Positions 1 through 7,264 of a stretch of DNA of 9,880 bases are shown here, piece by piece. The translations under genes and the position numbers were made by a program. A model generated the notes under the pieces. The model made no database searches. It saw only the letters and a list, made by a program, of their open reading frames with translations, and was not told the origin of the DNA. Source of the DNA: JAGLCY01 sp965363725 (lineage in GTDB: Bacteria; Krumholzibacteriota; Krumholzibacteriia; LZORAL124-64-63); the NCBI GenBank assembly GCA_965363725.1, contig CBDTUS010000142.1, positions 1 through 9,880 of the forward strand. The letters run 5' to 3'. Within the stretch, counting starts at the first letter, position 1; each line of letters opens with the position of its first letter.

Positions 1-98
1 AAAATACGGAGGGGGCGGCTCCTCCTGGCCCGGACACAATTTCAAAGGCACAACTTATTGATTGAACCTCCCCAAACCCTTGAATATGGAGGCAATCC

Positions 99-1120
99 AT
101 GTCCGCGATATCTTTTGTTCCCGGTAAACCGGCCGCCAAAGTCCACGCCATTCTCCAGCGCTCATTGGCTGTCATGGATAACGCCCACCAATGCGCCGTG
201 TTGTGGTTCGGTGAGATCATGAGCCGTGGTTTGTACCGTGATCTGGGCCATTCTTCCATCAATCAGTACGCCATTCAGGAGCTGGGATTTTCCAAATCGC
301 GGACCGATGATTTCATTCGTTTGGCCCGGCAGTTGGAAAAACTGCCTTCGGTTCGTGAAGCGGTGGCGTCGGGAGAACTCGGCTATACCAAGGCGCGGGA
401 AATCGTCTCGGTGGCCACACCCGAAACCCAGGACACCTGGCTCAAGGCCGCCAAGGGAACGCGAAAGGAACTTGTTCATGAAGTGAAAAAGCCAAGCTCG
501 CAGCCAAAAGGGATCCGGCTCAGGTGGTCTTGTTGCCAACATCCCCACCGGTGGTCCCACCTCGCGAACTGCCGGTTCGATTCCAATTGGAATTGACACC
601 GGAACAGGAAGCACGCCGGGCGGCGCTGGTCGAGCGGCTCTACAAACTTGGCGGCCTGCCGACTGATCGGGCGGAGTTGATTCTTGAAGCTTTGGCAGCG
701 CTGCTGGAAACAAAGGAATTACAGGGCAAAAAGTGCCCCCGGGGGCACTCCCCCAACCGGCCGCCGGTCCAGATCCACGTTCATGAAAATGGAGAAACCG
801 GCCGGTTGACTATCCAAACGGACGTGGGCGAGCGTGAGTTGAGCAGGGCCGAGGCCGAACGATTCCACTGCGACGCCGCCATCTGCAAACACGGTGGCAG
901 AAATACCGCCACCATACCCCCACGCATTCGCCGGGAAGTGCTGGCCAGGGACCAACACCGTTGCCAAGCCCCGGGTTGTGGACGAACCCGGTTTTTGGAA
1001 GTACACCACCTCGTGGCCAGAAAGAAAGGAGGAAGCAACCAGACGGAAAACCTGACCACTCTCTGCGCCTCCTGTCATCGTTTGTGGCACCAGCGGGGCC
1101 GCGGATCGGCCGTTGCCTAA
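99..1120 (+). pseudogene. HNH endonuclease gene split by a -1 frameshift
   Basis: Two overlapping frames make one protein of about 340 residues. The first frame starts at ATG 99, with GGAGG at 88-92 six bases upstream. It reads sensibly to about residue 130 (...LVHEVKK), then turns into unlikely sequence and stops at 594-596. The second frame takes over near 488 (KAKLAAKRDPAQVV) and runs to TAA 1118-1120. Adding one A to the five-A run at 486-490 restores a single reading frame. The N-terminal half is helical and has no catalytic motif I recognise. The C-terminal part is a full HNH nuclease domain: a CxxxxC zinc pair (first Cys codon at 962), the HH pair in LEVHHL (codons 1004 and 1007), an Asn in QTENL, and CASCHRLWH at the end. 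HNH proteins of this build cleave DNA, but the biological role of this group is unclear. The break could be real decay, an assembly error, or recoding. The nuclease identity is fairly sure; the status of the break is not. Confidence 0.75.
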
Positions 1121-1152
1121 CCAGCGGAGTGGGCCCCGTAAACCAAACAACC

Positions 1153-1195
1153 CCGATTCCGGATATCCCCAATCCCCTATTTGGGATAGAATCGG
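1153..1195 (+). promoter_or_regulatory. Nested inverted repeat upstream of the gamma-glutamyltransferase gene
   Basis: Outer arms CCGATTC (1153-1159) and GAATCGG (1189-1195) match perfectly over 7 bp. Inner arms TATCCC (1164-1169) and GGGATA (1183-1188) match over 6 bp. A 4-base bulge (1160-1163) lies on the left side only, and the loop is about 13 bases. No T-run follows, so it does not look like an intrinsic terminator. TAGAAT at 1187-1192 resembles a -10 box and lies inside the right arm, but I see no matching -35 box. The repeat could be an RNA leader hairpin or an operator in DNA. The pairing is seen directly; the function is inferred. Confidence 0.45.
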
Positions 1196-1207
1196 CCTGC
1201 CGAATTC
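1189..1207 (+). promoter_or_regulatory. Alternative hairpin competing with the 1153-1195 stem
   Basis: GAATCGG (1189-1195) can also pair with CCGAATTC (1200-1207): TCGG pairs with CCGA and GAA with TTC, with one bulged A at 1204 and a CCTG loop. The same seven bases therefore belong to two mutually exclusive stems. The second stem ends ten bases before the ribosome binding site at 1217-1221. This layout resembles an attenuator or leader switch, but the stem is short and could be chance. Confidence 0.3.
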
Positions 1208-1216
1208 AACCGAACC

Positions 1217-1221
1217 GGGAG
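1217..1221 (+). promoter_or_regulatory. Ribosome binding site fixing the gamma-glutamyltransferase start
   Basis: GGGAG lies six bases before ATG 1228. The reading frame is open upstream to 961, but that stretch overlaps the HNH gene and has no signal peptide. Starting at 1228 gives a clean signal peptide immediately, so this site supports 1228 as the true start. Confidence 0.6.
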
Positions 1222-1227
1222 CACTGC

Positions 1228-2934
1228 ATGCGACGTTATTCTTTGGCCTTCACCCTTGTGACCACTCTTCTGATCAATGGAGCAACCGCCATGGCCGCCG
1301 ATCGCATCACCGGCGAACTGTTCGCCACCCGCAGCGAGGTCATCGCCGCGCAGGGGATGGCCGCCACCAGCCAGCCTTTGGCCACCCAGATCGCCCTGGA
1401 CATCCTGAAAAGGGGAGGCAGCGCCGTGGACGCGGCCATTGCCGCCAACGCCGCCCTGGGCCTGATGGAGCCCACCGGCAACGGGATGGGCGGGGACCTG
1501 TTCGCAATCGTCTGGGACGCCGAATCCCAAAAGCTCCACGGGCTGAACGCCAGCGGCCGCTCGCCCATGTCCCTGACCCTCGAGGAATTCCGGGAGCGGG
1601 ATCTGGACTCCGTGCCGCCCTACGGGGTGTTGCCCATCTCGGTACCCGGCTGCGTGGACGGCTGGTTCGAACTGCATGGCAAATTCGGCAAGCTGGACAT
1701 GAAGGAGGTCCTCGCCCCGGCCATCGGGTACGCCCGCGAGGGTTTCCCGGTCAGCGAACTGATCGCCTACTACTGGGGTTTGAGCGTGCCGTCGCGGCAG
1801 GACCAGCCCTTCTTCCTGGAGACCTTCACCAACAACGGCAAGGCCCCGGTCAAGGGTGAGGTCTGGCGCAACGAACCCCTGGCACGGACCCTCGAGAAGA
1901 TCGCCGCGAAGGGCCGTGATGAATTCTATTCCGGTGACCTCGCACGGACCATCGCCCGCACCGTGCAGGACGCGGGCGGTTTCCTTTCCTATGAGGATCT
2001 GGCCGCCCACAAGAGCGAATGGGTCGAACCCGTTTCGGCCAACTACCGTGGCGTCGATGTCTGGGAACTTCCGCCCAACGGGCAGGGCATCGCGGCACTG
2101 CAGATCCTGAACATACTGGAGACCTTCGACATCGCCGCCATGGGCTTCGGCAGCACCGCGTACATCCACACCTTCCTGGAGGCCAAGAAGCTGGCCTTCG
2201 AGGACCGGGCCCGATTCTACGCGGACATGGACTTCGCCGAGGTTCCCGTGGCCGGGCTGATTTCCAAGGAATACGCAGCTGCCCGGGCCGGGCTGATCGA
2301 TCCCGGCCGCGCCGCCGACCGTTACGACGCCGGCAACCCCGCCCTCTACCAGGGCGACACCATCTACCTGACCACCTCCGACAGCGAAGGCAACATGGTC
2401 TCGCTGATCCAGAGCAACTACCGCGGCATGGGTTGCGGAGTATGCCCCGAGGGTCTGGGCTTCGGCCTGCAGGACCGGGGCGAACTCTTCAGCCTGACCG
2501 AAGGCCAGGCCAACACCTACGCCCCGGGCAAAAGACCCTTCCACACCATCATTCCGGCCTTCGCCACCAGAAACGGGAAACCGTGGCTAAGCTTCGGCGT
2601 GATGGGCGGCGGCACCCAGCCCCAGGCCCATGCGCAGATCATCGTCAACCTGGTGGATTTCGGCATGAACCTGCAGGAGGCAGGTGATGCCCCGCGCATC
2701 CTGCATGTCGGATCGAGCGAACCCACCGGGACCGTCATGACGCGAGGCGGCATCGTCTCCCTGGAATCGGGCATCGATTACAAGGTGCGCCGCGATCTTG
2801 TCGAAATGGGCCACCGCCTGCAGATCAACGTGGGATCCTTCGGCGGTTACCAGGCCATCATGTACGACGGCGAGCAGGGCGTTTACTACGGTGCATCGGA
2901 ATCACGCAAGGACGGCCAGGCGGCCGGGTACTAG
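1228..2934 (+). CDS. ggt: Secreted gamma-glutamyltransferase family protein (YwrD-like)
   Basis: 568 residues, the usual size for the family. Residues 1-23 form a signal peptide ending in AMA, so the mature enzyme acts outside the cytoplasm. Family members are Ntn-hydrolases that cut themselves to expose a catalytic threonine, then hydrolyse or transfer the gamma-glutamyl group of glutathione and similar compounds. The expected nucleophile is Thr378 in GDTIYLTTSD, so a large subunit of about residues 24-377 and a small subunit of 378-568 are predicted. Other family landmarks are GNGMGGD (84-90), Arg111 in NASGRSP, likely to hold the substrate carboxylate, and the glycine run at 460-462 in VMGGGTQPQ, likely the oxyanion hole. 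These motifs look closer to the YwrD and cephalosporin-acylase-like branch than to classical glutathione-degrading GGT, so the true substrate is open. It is the first gene of the + strand block and lies 15 bp from the secreted hydrolase gene that follows. Confidence 0.9.
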   Translation: MRRYSLAFTLVTTLLINGATAMAADRITGELFATRSEVIAAQGMAATSQPLATQIALDILKRGGSAVDAAIAANAALGLMEPTGNGMGGDLFAIVWDAESQKLHGLNASGRSPMSLTLEEFRERDLDSVPPYGVLPISVPGCVDGWFELHGKFGKLDMKEVLAPAIGYAREGFPVSELIAYYWGLSVPSRQDQPFFLETFTNNGKAPVKGEVWRNEPLARTLEKIAAKGRDEFYSGDLARTIARTVQDAGGFLSYEDLAAHKSEWVEPVSANYRGVDVWELPPNGQGIAALQILNILETFDIAAMGFGSTAYIHTFLEAKKLAFEDRARFYADMDFAEVPVAGLISKEYAAARAGLIDPGRAADRYDAGNPALYQGDTIYLTTSDSEGNMVSLIQSNYRGMGCGVCPEGLGFGLQDRGELFSLTEGQANTYAPGKRPFHTIIPAFATRNGKPWLSFGVMGGGTQPQAHAQIIVNLVDFGMNLQEAGDAPRILHVGSSEPTGTVMTRGGIVSLESGIDYKVRRDLVEMGHRLQINVGSFGGYQAIMYDGEQGVYYGASESRKDGQAAGY

Positions 2935-2949
2935 AGGAAAGGCTCCGCC

Positions 2950-4059
2950 ATGAAAAGCATGCGACTGATATTCTGCCTGACGGCGATATGCACCTTGGCC
3001 GGAACGAGCGTTCTTGCCGACGAGCCCGCCCCCACCCTGGAGAGCATCGCCGCCCAGATCGAGGGCATCGCCAAGACCCTCGAGGGTTACGACCATCGGC
3101 TGGACATCCTGGAAAAGAAGATCGACGACGGTTTGTGGTTCGACCGCCTGGGCGACGTGGCGGTCATCGACAAGGTGCGCCTCTACGGCCCCCCGCGCTG
3201 GAAGGAGGAAAGCGAGACGGCCATCGGGGCGGGCAACCCGGTGAAGTTCTACGCCTACATCTTTTTCCCGCAGGATCTCGACACCTCCGGGAAGGCACCG
3301 CTGCTGGTCTTTCCCCATGGCGGCGTCCACTCGGATTTCAGCACCTACTACGTGCACATCGTGCGGGAGCTTCTGGCCCAGGGGTACGCGATCGTGGCCC
3401 CCGAGTACCGCGGCAGCACCGGATACGGCCGCACCGTCTACGAGAACATCGACTACGGCGGGCTGGAGGTCGAAGACAATCACGCCTGCCGCACCTACAT
3501 GATCGACAACTACGACTTCATCGACCCCGACCGGGTCGGGATGATCGGTTGGAGCCACGGGGGCCTGATCGGCCTGATGAACGTCTTCGCCCACCCCGAC
3601 GATTACCAGTGTGTCTACGCCGGGGTTCCCGTCAGCGACCTGATCCAGCGGTTGGGGTATCTCGACGACGAGTACCGCGCACTCTATTCGGCCGACTACC
3701 ACATCGGCCAGACCGTGACCGAGAACATCGAGGAATACAAGCGGCGCTCGCCCGCCTGGAACGTCGAAAAACTCCAGACCCCGCTGCTGATCCACACCAA
3801 CACCAACGACGAGGACGTCAACGTCCTGGAAGTGGAACACCTGATCAAGGGATTGAAAGCCGAGGGCAAGGAGTTCGAATACGAAATCTTCGAAGATGTA
3901 CCCGGCGGACACAGCTTTGACCGGCTCGATGGAAAACAAGCCAAGGAAATCCGGCTGAAGGTCTACGACTTCCTGGCAAAGTATCTGAGCCCAGACCAGC
4001 CAATAACCGACCTGAAGCAGCTGCACCAAGCCGGTTACCGGCTACCGGACGGATCCTAG
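2950..4059 (+). CDS. Secreted S9-family peptidase / alpha-beta hydrolase
   Basis: 369 residues. A signal peptide covers about residues 1-23 (ending VLA before DEP), so the protein is exported. Next comes a helical stretch (about 28-60, TLESIAAQIEGIAKTLEGYD onward) with coiled-coil-like spacing, then the hydrolase domain. The catalytic triad is visible: Ser202 in GWSHGG, Asp287 in TNDEDV and His321 in GGHSFDR. YRGSTGYG is typical of prolyl oligopeptidase relatives (peptidase S9). The beta-propeller that gates classical S9 enzymes is absent, so this is a bare catalytic domain, perhaps an acylaminoacyl- or dipeptidyl-peptidase-like enzyme, or an esterase. AGGAAAGG at 2935-2942, seven bases before ATG 2950, supports the start. 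Placement right after an exported gamma-glutamyltransferase suggests joint processing of small peptides in the periplasm, which is inference. The fold assignment is secure; the substrate is unknown. Confidence 0.85.
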   Translation: MKSMRLIFCLTAICTLAGTSVLADEPAPTLESIAAQIEGIAKTLEGYDHRLDILEKKIDDGLWFDRLGDVAVIDKVRLYGPPRWKEESETAIGAGNPVKFYAYIFFPQDLDTSGKAPLLVFPHGGVHSDFSTYYVHIVRELLAQGYAIVAPEYRGSTGYGRTVYENIDYGGLEVEDNHACRTYMIDNYDFIDPDRVGMIGWSHGGLIGLMNVFAHPDDYQCVYAGVPVSDLIQRLGYLDDEYRALYSADYHIGQTVTENIEEYKRRSPAWNVEKLQTPLLIHTNTNDEDVNVLEVEHLIKGLKAEGKEFEYEIFEDVPGGHSFDRLDGKQAKEIRLKVYDFLAKYLSPDQPITDLKQLHQAGYRLPDGS

Positions 4060-4065
4060 GCAGCC

Positions 4066-5442
4066 ATGGGCGACCCACTGCTCTACCGGATCAACCGCAA
4101 TATCGTCCGATTGGGCATGCGCGCCTACTTCAAGGAAATCGAAGTAGTCGGCCGGTCACGGGCGCCTGCGGACGGGCCGGTTATCTTCGCGTCCAACCAC
4201 CCCCATTCCATCACAGACAGTCTCGTCCTGGGTCTGGCCGCCGATCGCATGCTGCACTTCGTCGCCCACAGCGGCCTGTTCCGGAACCGGGCCAAGGCCT
4301 GGTTCATGCGTAACAGCGGGGTCATCCCCGTTTATCGTCCCCGGGACGTCGAAGGGTCCAGCGACAAGAACCTCACCATGTTTTCCGCGTGCTACGGGGT
4401 CCTGAACGGCCACGGTGCCATCGGGATCTTCCCCGAAGGGACCAGCGCCGAGGAAAGGCGTGTCCAGAAGCTGAAAACAGGCACGGCCCGCATCGCGCTG
4501 GGCGCCGAGGAACGTGCCAATTGGAATCTGGGACTGGTCCTGGTTCCGGTCGGCCTGAACTTCGAGAGCAGTTCACGATTCCGCAGCCGGGTCCTGGTCA
4601 AATTCGGGGAGCCCATCGTGCCGGCCCAATGGTGCACCGATTTCGAGGCGGACCCCACCGCGGCCGTGAAGCGGATGACGGATCTGCTTCAGGAACGGTT
4701 GCGCCGCGAAGTCGTCAACGTCGAACAATCCGAGTATGAAACGTTTGTTCTGGATGTGGAAAAGATCTTCAAGGACGATCTGCTCTCGAGAACCGACCTG
4801 AAAATCCCAGGAAAATCAGCCTACCAACGTGGTCAGGCCGTCACCGCCGAAATCGCCAAGTGTCTGAACTATTACCACGAGCGCAGCCCTGACGTCATCT
4901 GGCAGCTGGCCCGCCAGATGAAAGGGTACAACGCCAAACGCCACCTCCTGAAGGTGAGGGACGGAATGCTTCGCGAGGAGCGGAGTCCCCTCGTCCGGGG
5001 TGAGCTGTGGCGCCTGGTGATCGGGGGTATCGCGGGACTACCCTGGGCCCTGTTCGGTCTGGTGGGAAACTGGCTCCCCTACCGTTTGACCGCCTGGCTC
5101 GGCGGACGCCTCGCACCCGACCGGACCAAGATCCATCAGGTCCAGTTCGGCGTCGGTTCGGTCCTGTTCCTGGGTTGGTACGCGGCCCTGCTGGCGGTGT
5201 CCTTTCGCGTGTTCGGGACGGCCGCGTCCGTTGTGGCCGGCATCGGGCTTCCATTGGCGGGATTGTTCGCCCGTGAATATTTTCGCTACATGAAAAGACG
5301 CCGGCGCATGCTTCGTTTCGCCGGTCTGGAATTCAAACTCGGCTTCAGGGTCCAGGAACTGAGGCTCGAGCGCCGCCGCCTGGTCCAAAATCTGGACCAA
5401 GCCATGCAGCGGTACCTGAGCGCCATCGAGGAGGAATCGTGA
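4066..5442 (+). CDS. PlsC-like membrane acyltransferase (LPLAT/AGPAT superfamily)
   Basis: 458 residues. The N-terminal half is a glycerolipid-type acyltransferase domain: SNHPHSITD with His45 and Asp51 (an HX5D spacing, as in the NHPxSxxD subgroup rather than the usual HX4D), and FPEGTS at 122-127, which binds the acceptor phosphate in this superfamily. Such enzymes transfer a fatty acyl chain from acyl-CoA or acyl-ACP, usually to a lysophospholipid or glycerol phosphate. The C-terminal half is unusual. It has hydrophobic segments at about 317-338, 366-380 and 383-402, then a very basic stretch (KRRRR near 410) and a charged helix to the end. It is probably an inner-membrane protein. Six bases separate it from the preceding stop and I see no strong ribosome binding site, so translation may depend on the gene before it. 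The end overlaps the next gene by four bases. The acceptor substrate is unknown; a role in envelope lipid synthesis is inferred. Confidence 0.85.
   Translation: MGDPLLYRINRNIVRLGMRAYFKEIEVVGRSRAPADGPVIFASNHPHSITDSLVLGLAADRMLHFVAHSGLFRNRAKAWFMRNSGVIPVYRPRDVEGSSDKNLTMFSACYGVLNGHGAIGIFPEGTSAEERRVQKLKTGTARIALGAEERANWNLGLVLVPVGLNFESSSRFRSRVLVKFGEPIVPAQWCTDFEADPTAAVKRMTDLLQERLRREVVNVEQSEYETFVLDVEKIFKDDLLSRTDLKIPGKSAYQRGQAVTAEIAKCLNYYHERSPDVIWQLARQMKGYNAKRHLLKVRDGMLREERSPLVRGELWRLVIGGIAGLPWALFGLVGNWLPYRLTAWLGGRLAPDRTKIHQVQFGVGSVLFLGWYAALLAVSFRVFGTAASVVAGIGLPLAGLFAREYFRYMKRRRRMLRFAGLEFKLGFRVQELRLERRRLVQNLDQAMQRYLSAIEEES
5428..5434 (+). promoter_or_regulatory. Ribosome binding site for a GTG start
   Basis: GAGGAGG lies four bases before GTG 5439 and sits inside the last codons of the acyltransferase gene. 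It favours GTG 5439 over ATG 5451, which would lie sixteen bases away. The GTGA overlap (5439-5442) places start and stop together, which points to coupled translation. Confidence 0.6.
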
Positions 5443-6125
5443 GCCCCAGCATGCTGGACATCCCCTCGGTGAGGGAGTATCTGGGCAAAAGGCTGATCTG
5501 CCAGGTTACGACATCCGAAAAGAGACTGGCCCTGACGTTCGACGATGGTCCCAATCCCCACAACACCCCCCTGCTTCTCGAACTATTGGGGAGCAAGGGG
5601 ATCAAGGCCACCTTTTTCGTGGTCGGCCGGCGGGTGCGCCGGTTTCGGGATCTGCTGAAACAGACCGCCGAGGCCGGCCACGAAATCGGAAACCACGGCG
5701 ACCATCATTGGCCGCTGTCGTTCCTGCCCCGGTCGATCATCAGACGGGAACTGGAAGTCTGCGGAAATCTTGTCGAGGATGTTACGAGCCGCCGGCCGCG
5801 ATTCCTGCGACCGCCCATGGGCTGGTTCAACGACAAGGTTCTCGAGGTCACTCGCCAGTTGAGTTACGAGGCTGTGATCGGCTCCGTTCATCCGCAGGAT
5901 TCCCGGCAACCGGGATTTGAAACCATCGTGCGCCGGGTCCGCCGGCGCATCGAACCCGGGGCGATCATCATCCTGCATGACGGGGGCTGGCGTATCGGCG
6001 TGGACCGTAGCCAGACTCTGGCGGCGGTGGATATCCTTACGGACGAACTGCTAGATTCCGGGTACCGGTTCCAGACCCTGAGCGAACTGGTGGATGAGCC
6101 GCACCAGGGAAAGAGCACCGCATGA
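5439..6125 (+). CDS. NodB-type polysaccharide deacetylase (carbohydrate esterase 4)
   Basis: 228 residues from a GTG start. The NodB motifs appear in order: TFDDGP with Asp35 and Asp36, His86 and His90 in GNHGDHH (metal ligands; Gly replaces the usual Ser/Thr after the first His), RPPMGWFN at 124-131, and LHD at 179-181. The family removes N- or O-acetyl groups from chitin oligomers, peptidoglycan, exopolysaccharides or glycan-lipid intermediates using a divalent metal. There is no signal peptide or membrane segment, so the enzyme as written should stay in the cytoplasm or on the inner face of the membrane. That fits a small precursor or lipid-linked sugar better than finished cell wall. It overlaps the acyltransferase gene by GTGA and the decarboxylase gene by ATGA, so the three are probably made together. 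The enzyme class is secure; the substrate is not known. Confidence 0.88.
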   Translation: MSPSMLDIPSVREYLGKRLICQVTTSEKRLALTFDDGPNPHNTPLLLELLGSKGIKATFFVVGRRVRRFRDLLKQTAEAGHEIGNHGDHHWPLSFLPRSIIRRELEVCGNLVEDVTSRRPRFLRPPMGWFNDKVLEVTRQLSYEAVIGSVHPQDSRQPGFETIVRRVRRRIEPGAIIILHDGGWRIGVDRSQTLAAVDILTDELLDSGYRFQTLSELVDEPHQGKSTA

Positions 6126-7264
6126 ACCCGTTTGATCTGCCACTGAAGACCATCGAGGACCTGGTCGAAAAACACGGCACGCCGCTATACATCGTCAGCA
6201 GGAAAAAGCTTCTCGAAAACTACCGTCGACTTGACCGCGGCTTGCCGGCGGTGACCCTGTTTTACGCGGTCAAGACCAACCAGCACGAGGGCATCCTGGA
6301 GATCCTCAAGAACGCCGGAGCGGGGTTCGACGTGGCCTCCCGCGGCGAAATCATGGACGCCGTGAACGCCGGGGCAAACCCCCGCGAGGATCTCATTTTC
6401 GCCGATACCGTGAAGGATCCCAAACACATCGCCTACGCGTTCGGCATCGGCCTGGATGATTTCACATTCGATAACCCTTCGGAGATCACCCAGATCGCCC
6501 GTCACGCGCCCGGCGCCAATGTCCACGTTCGGATCATGGTCTCGAACAAGGGCAGCGTAGCCCACCTGAGCGACAAGTTCGGGGCGGAGATCAATGAAGC
6601 GGTGCCCCTTTTGCTTGAAGCCCGCGACCAGGGACTGGTCCCCCGTGGGGTCAGTTTTCATGTGGGCAGTCAGTGCCTTGACCCCCAGCGGTACGTGGAC
6701 GCCCTCGACCAGACGCGCGGTGTATTCGATGAAGCCGCCAATCATGGCATGGACCTGGAGATGATAGATATCGGAGGCGGGTTTCCCGTCAAATACACTG
6801 ATGAAAAAATCGATCTTGAAGCCATGTGTGCGGTTATCGACCGGAACTATCACAAGCTGTTCGGGACCGAAGTCAAACTGGTTGCCGAACCGGGCCGGGC
6901 CATCGTGGGCGACGCGGTCATCCTGGTCACCAAGGTCATTTCGGAATCGGTGCGCAAAGGGAAGAACTGGCTCTACTTCGATGACGGCACTTACGGCAGC
7001 TTCATGGAAGTCCTGCTGTACCAGATGCGTTTCCCCATGAAATCCAATACCGACGGACCTCTTCGAAAATATGTACTGGCCGGGCCTACATGTGACTCCA
7101 TCGATGTGTTTTCACGGGACAAAAAGGGCAGGATCAAGGAAGTGGAGCTGCCGGAAATGCATCTTGACGATCTGCTGATCGCCGGCAGCATGGGTGCCTA
7201 CACGTATTCGGAATCGACGCGGTTCAACGGATTTGAACCCCCGGGGTTCGTCTACATCGACTGA
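6122..7264 (+). CDS. Type III-fold PLP amino acid decarboxylase, ornithine/lysine decarboxylase-like
   Basis: 380 residues, matching bacterial ornithine/lysine decarboxylases of the alanine-racemase-like fold. Motifs: YAVKTN with Lys51, the PLP Schiff base; SFHVGSQ with His180, which stacks on the PLP ring; GGGFP (218-222) and EPGR (256-259), which hold the phosphate; and GPTCDSIDV with Cys324 and Asp325, contributed by the partner subunit of the dimer. DDGTYGSF and the C-terminal AYTYSESTRFNGF are also typical. The CDS pattern fits ornithine or lysine decarboxylase, giving putrescine or cadaverine, better than diaminopimelate decarboxylase. I cannot settle which from the sequence, and carboxynorspermidine decarboxylase is a less likely alternative. 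No signal peptide, so cytoplasmic. The start ATG 6122 overlaps the deacetylase stop (ATGA). The 3' end overlaps the convergent membrane protein gene by 13 bases. Its position last in an envelope-like gene set is unusual for routine polyamine synthesis. Confidence 0.88.
   Translation: MNPFDLPLKTIEDLVEKHGTPLYIVSRKKLLENYRRLDRGLPAVTLFYAVKTNQHEGILEILKNAGAGFDVASRGEIMDAVNAGANPREDLIFADTVKDPKHIAYAFGIGLDDFTFDNPSEITQIARHAPGANVHVRIMVSNKGSVAHLSDKFGAEINEAVPLLLEARDQGLVPRGVSFHVGSQCLDPQRYVDALDQTRGVFDEAANHGMDLEMIDIGGGFPVKYTDEKIDLEAMCAVIDRNYHKLFGTEVKLVAEPGRAIVGDAVILVTKVISESVRKGKNWLYFDDGTYGSFMEVLLYQMRFPMKSNTDGPLRKYVLAGPTCDSIDVFSRDKKGRIKEVELPEMHLDDLLIAGSMGAYTYSESTRFNGFEPPGFVYID

Noticed and set aside
1..30. Possible hairpin GGAGG (8-12) with CCTCC (21-25), followed on the - strand by GTATTTT, like a terminator
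   Set aside because: The stem is only 5 bp and no - strand gene lies just to its right, so there is nothing here for it to terminate.
58..87. Promoter-like boxes TTGATT (58-63) and GAATAT (82-87) before the HNH gene
   Set aside because: Transcription would start at or after the ribosome binding site at 88-92, which leaves no leader for the ATG at 99.
99..1120. HNH gene as part of an insertion sequence or intron
   Set aside because: I found no flanking inverted or direct repeats, transposase or intron-like structure in the window.
961..1227. In-frame N-terminal extension of the gamma-glutamyltransferase starting at 961
   Set aside because: It overlaps the HNH coding region and gives no sensible protein; ATG 1228 has a ribosome binding site and begins a signal peptide.
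1177..2544. Long open frame of 455 codons on the - strand opposite the gamma-glutamyltransferase gene
   Set aside because: The + strand frame has clear family motifs and a signal peptide. The opposite frame is a GC-rich shadow with no recognisable domain.
2902..4029. Long open frame of 375 codons on the - strand opposite the S9 hydrolase gene
   Set aside because: Composition rich in Val, Asp and Gly and without motifs; the + strand carries a full catalytic triad.
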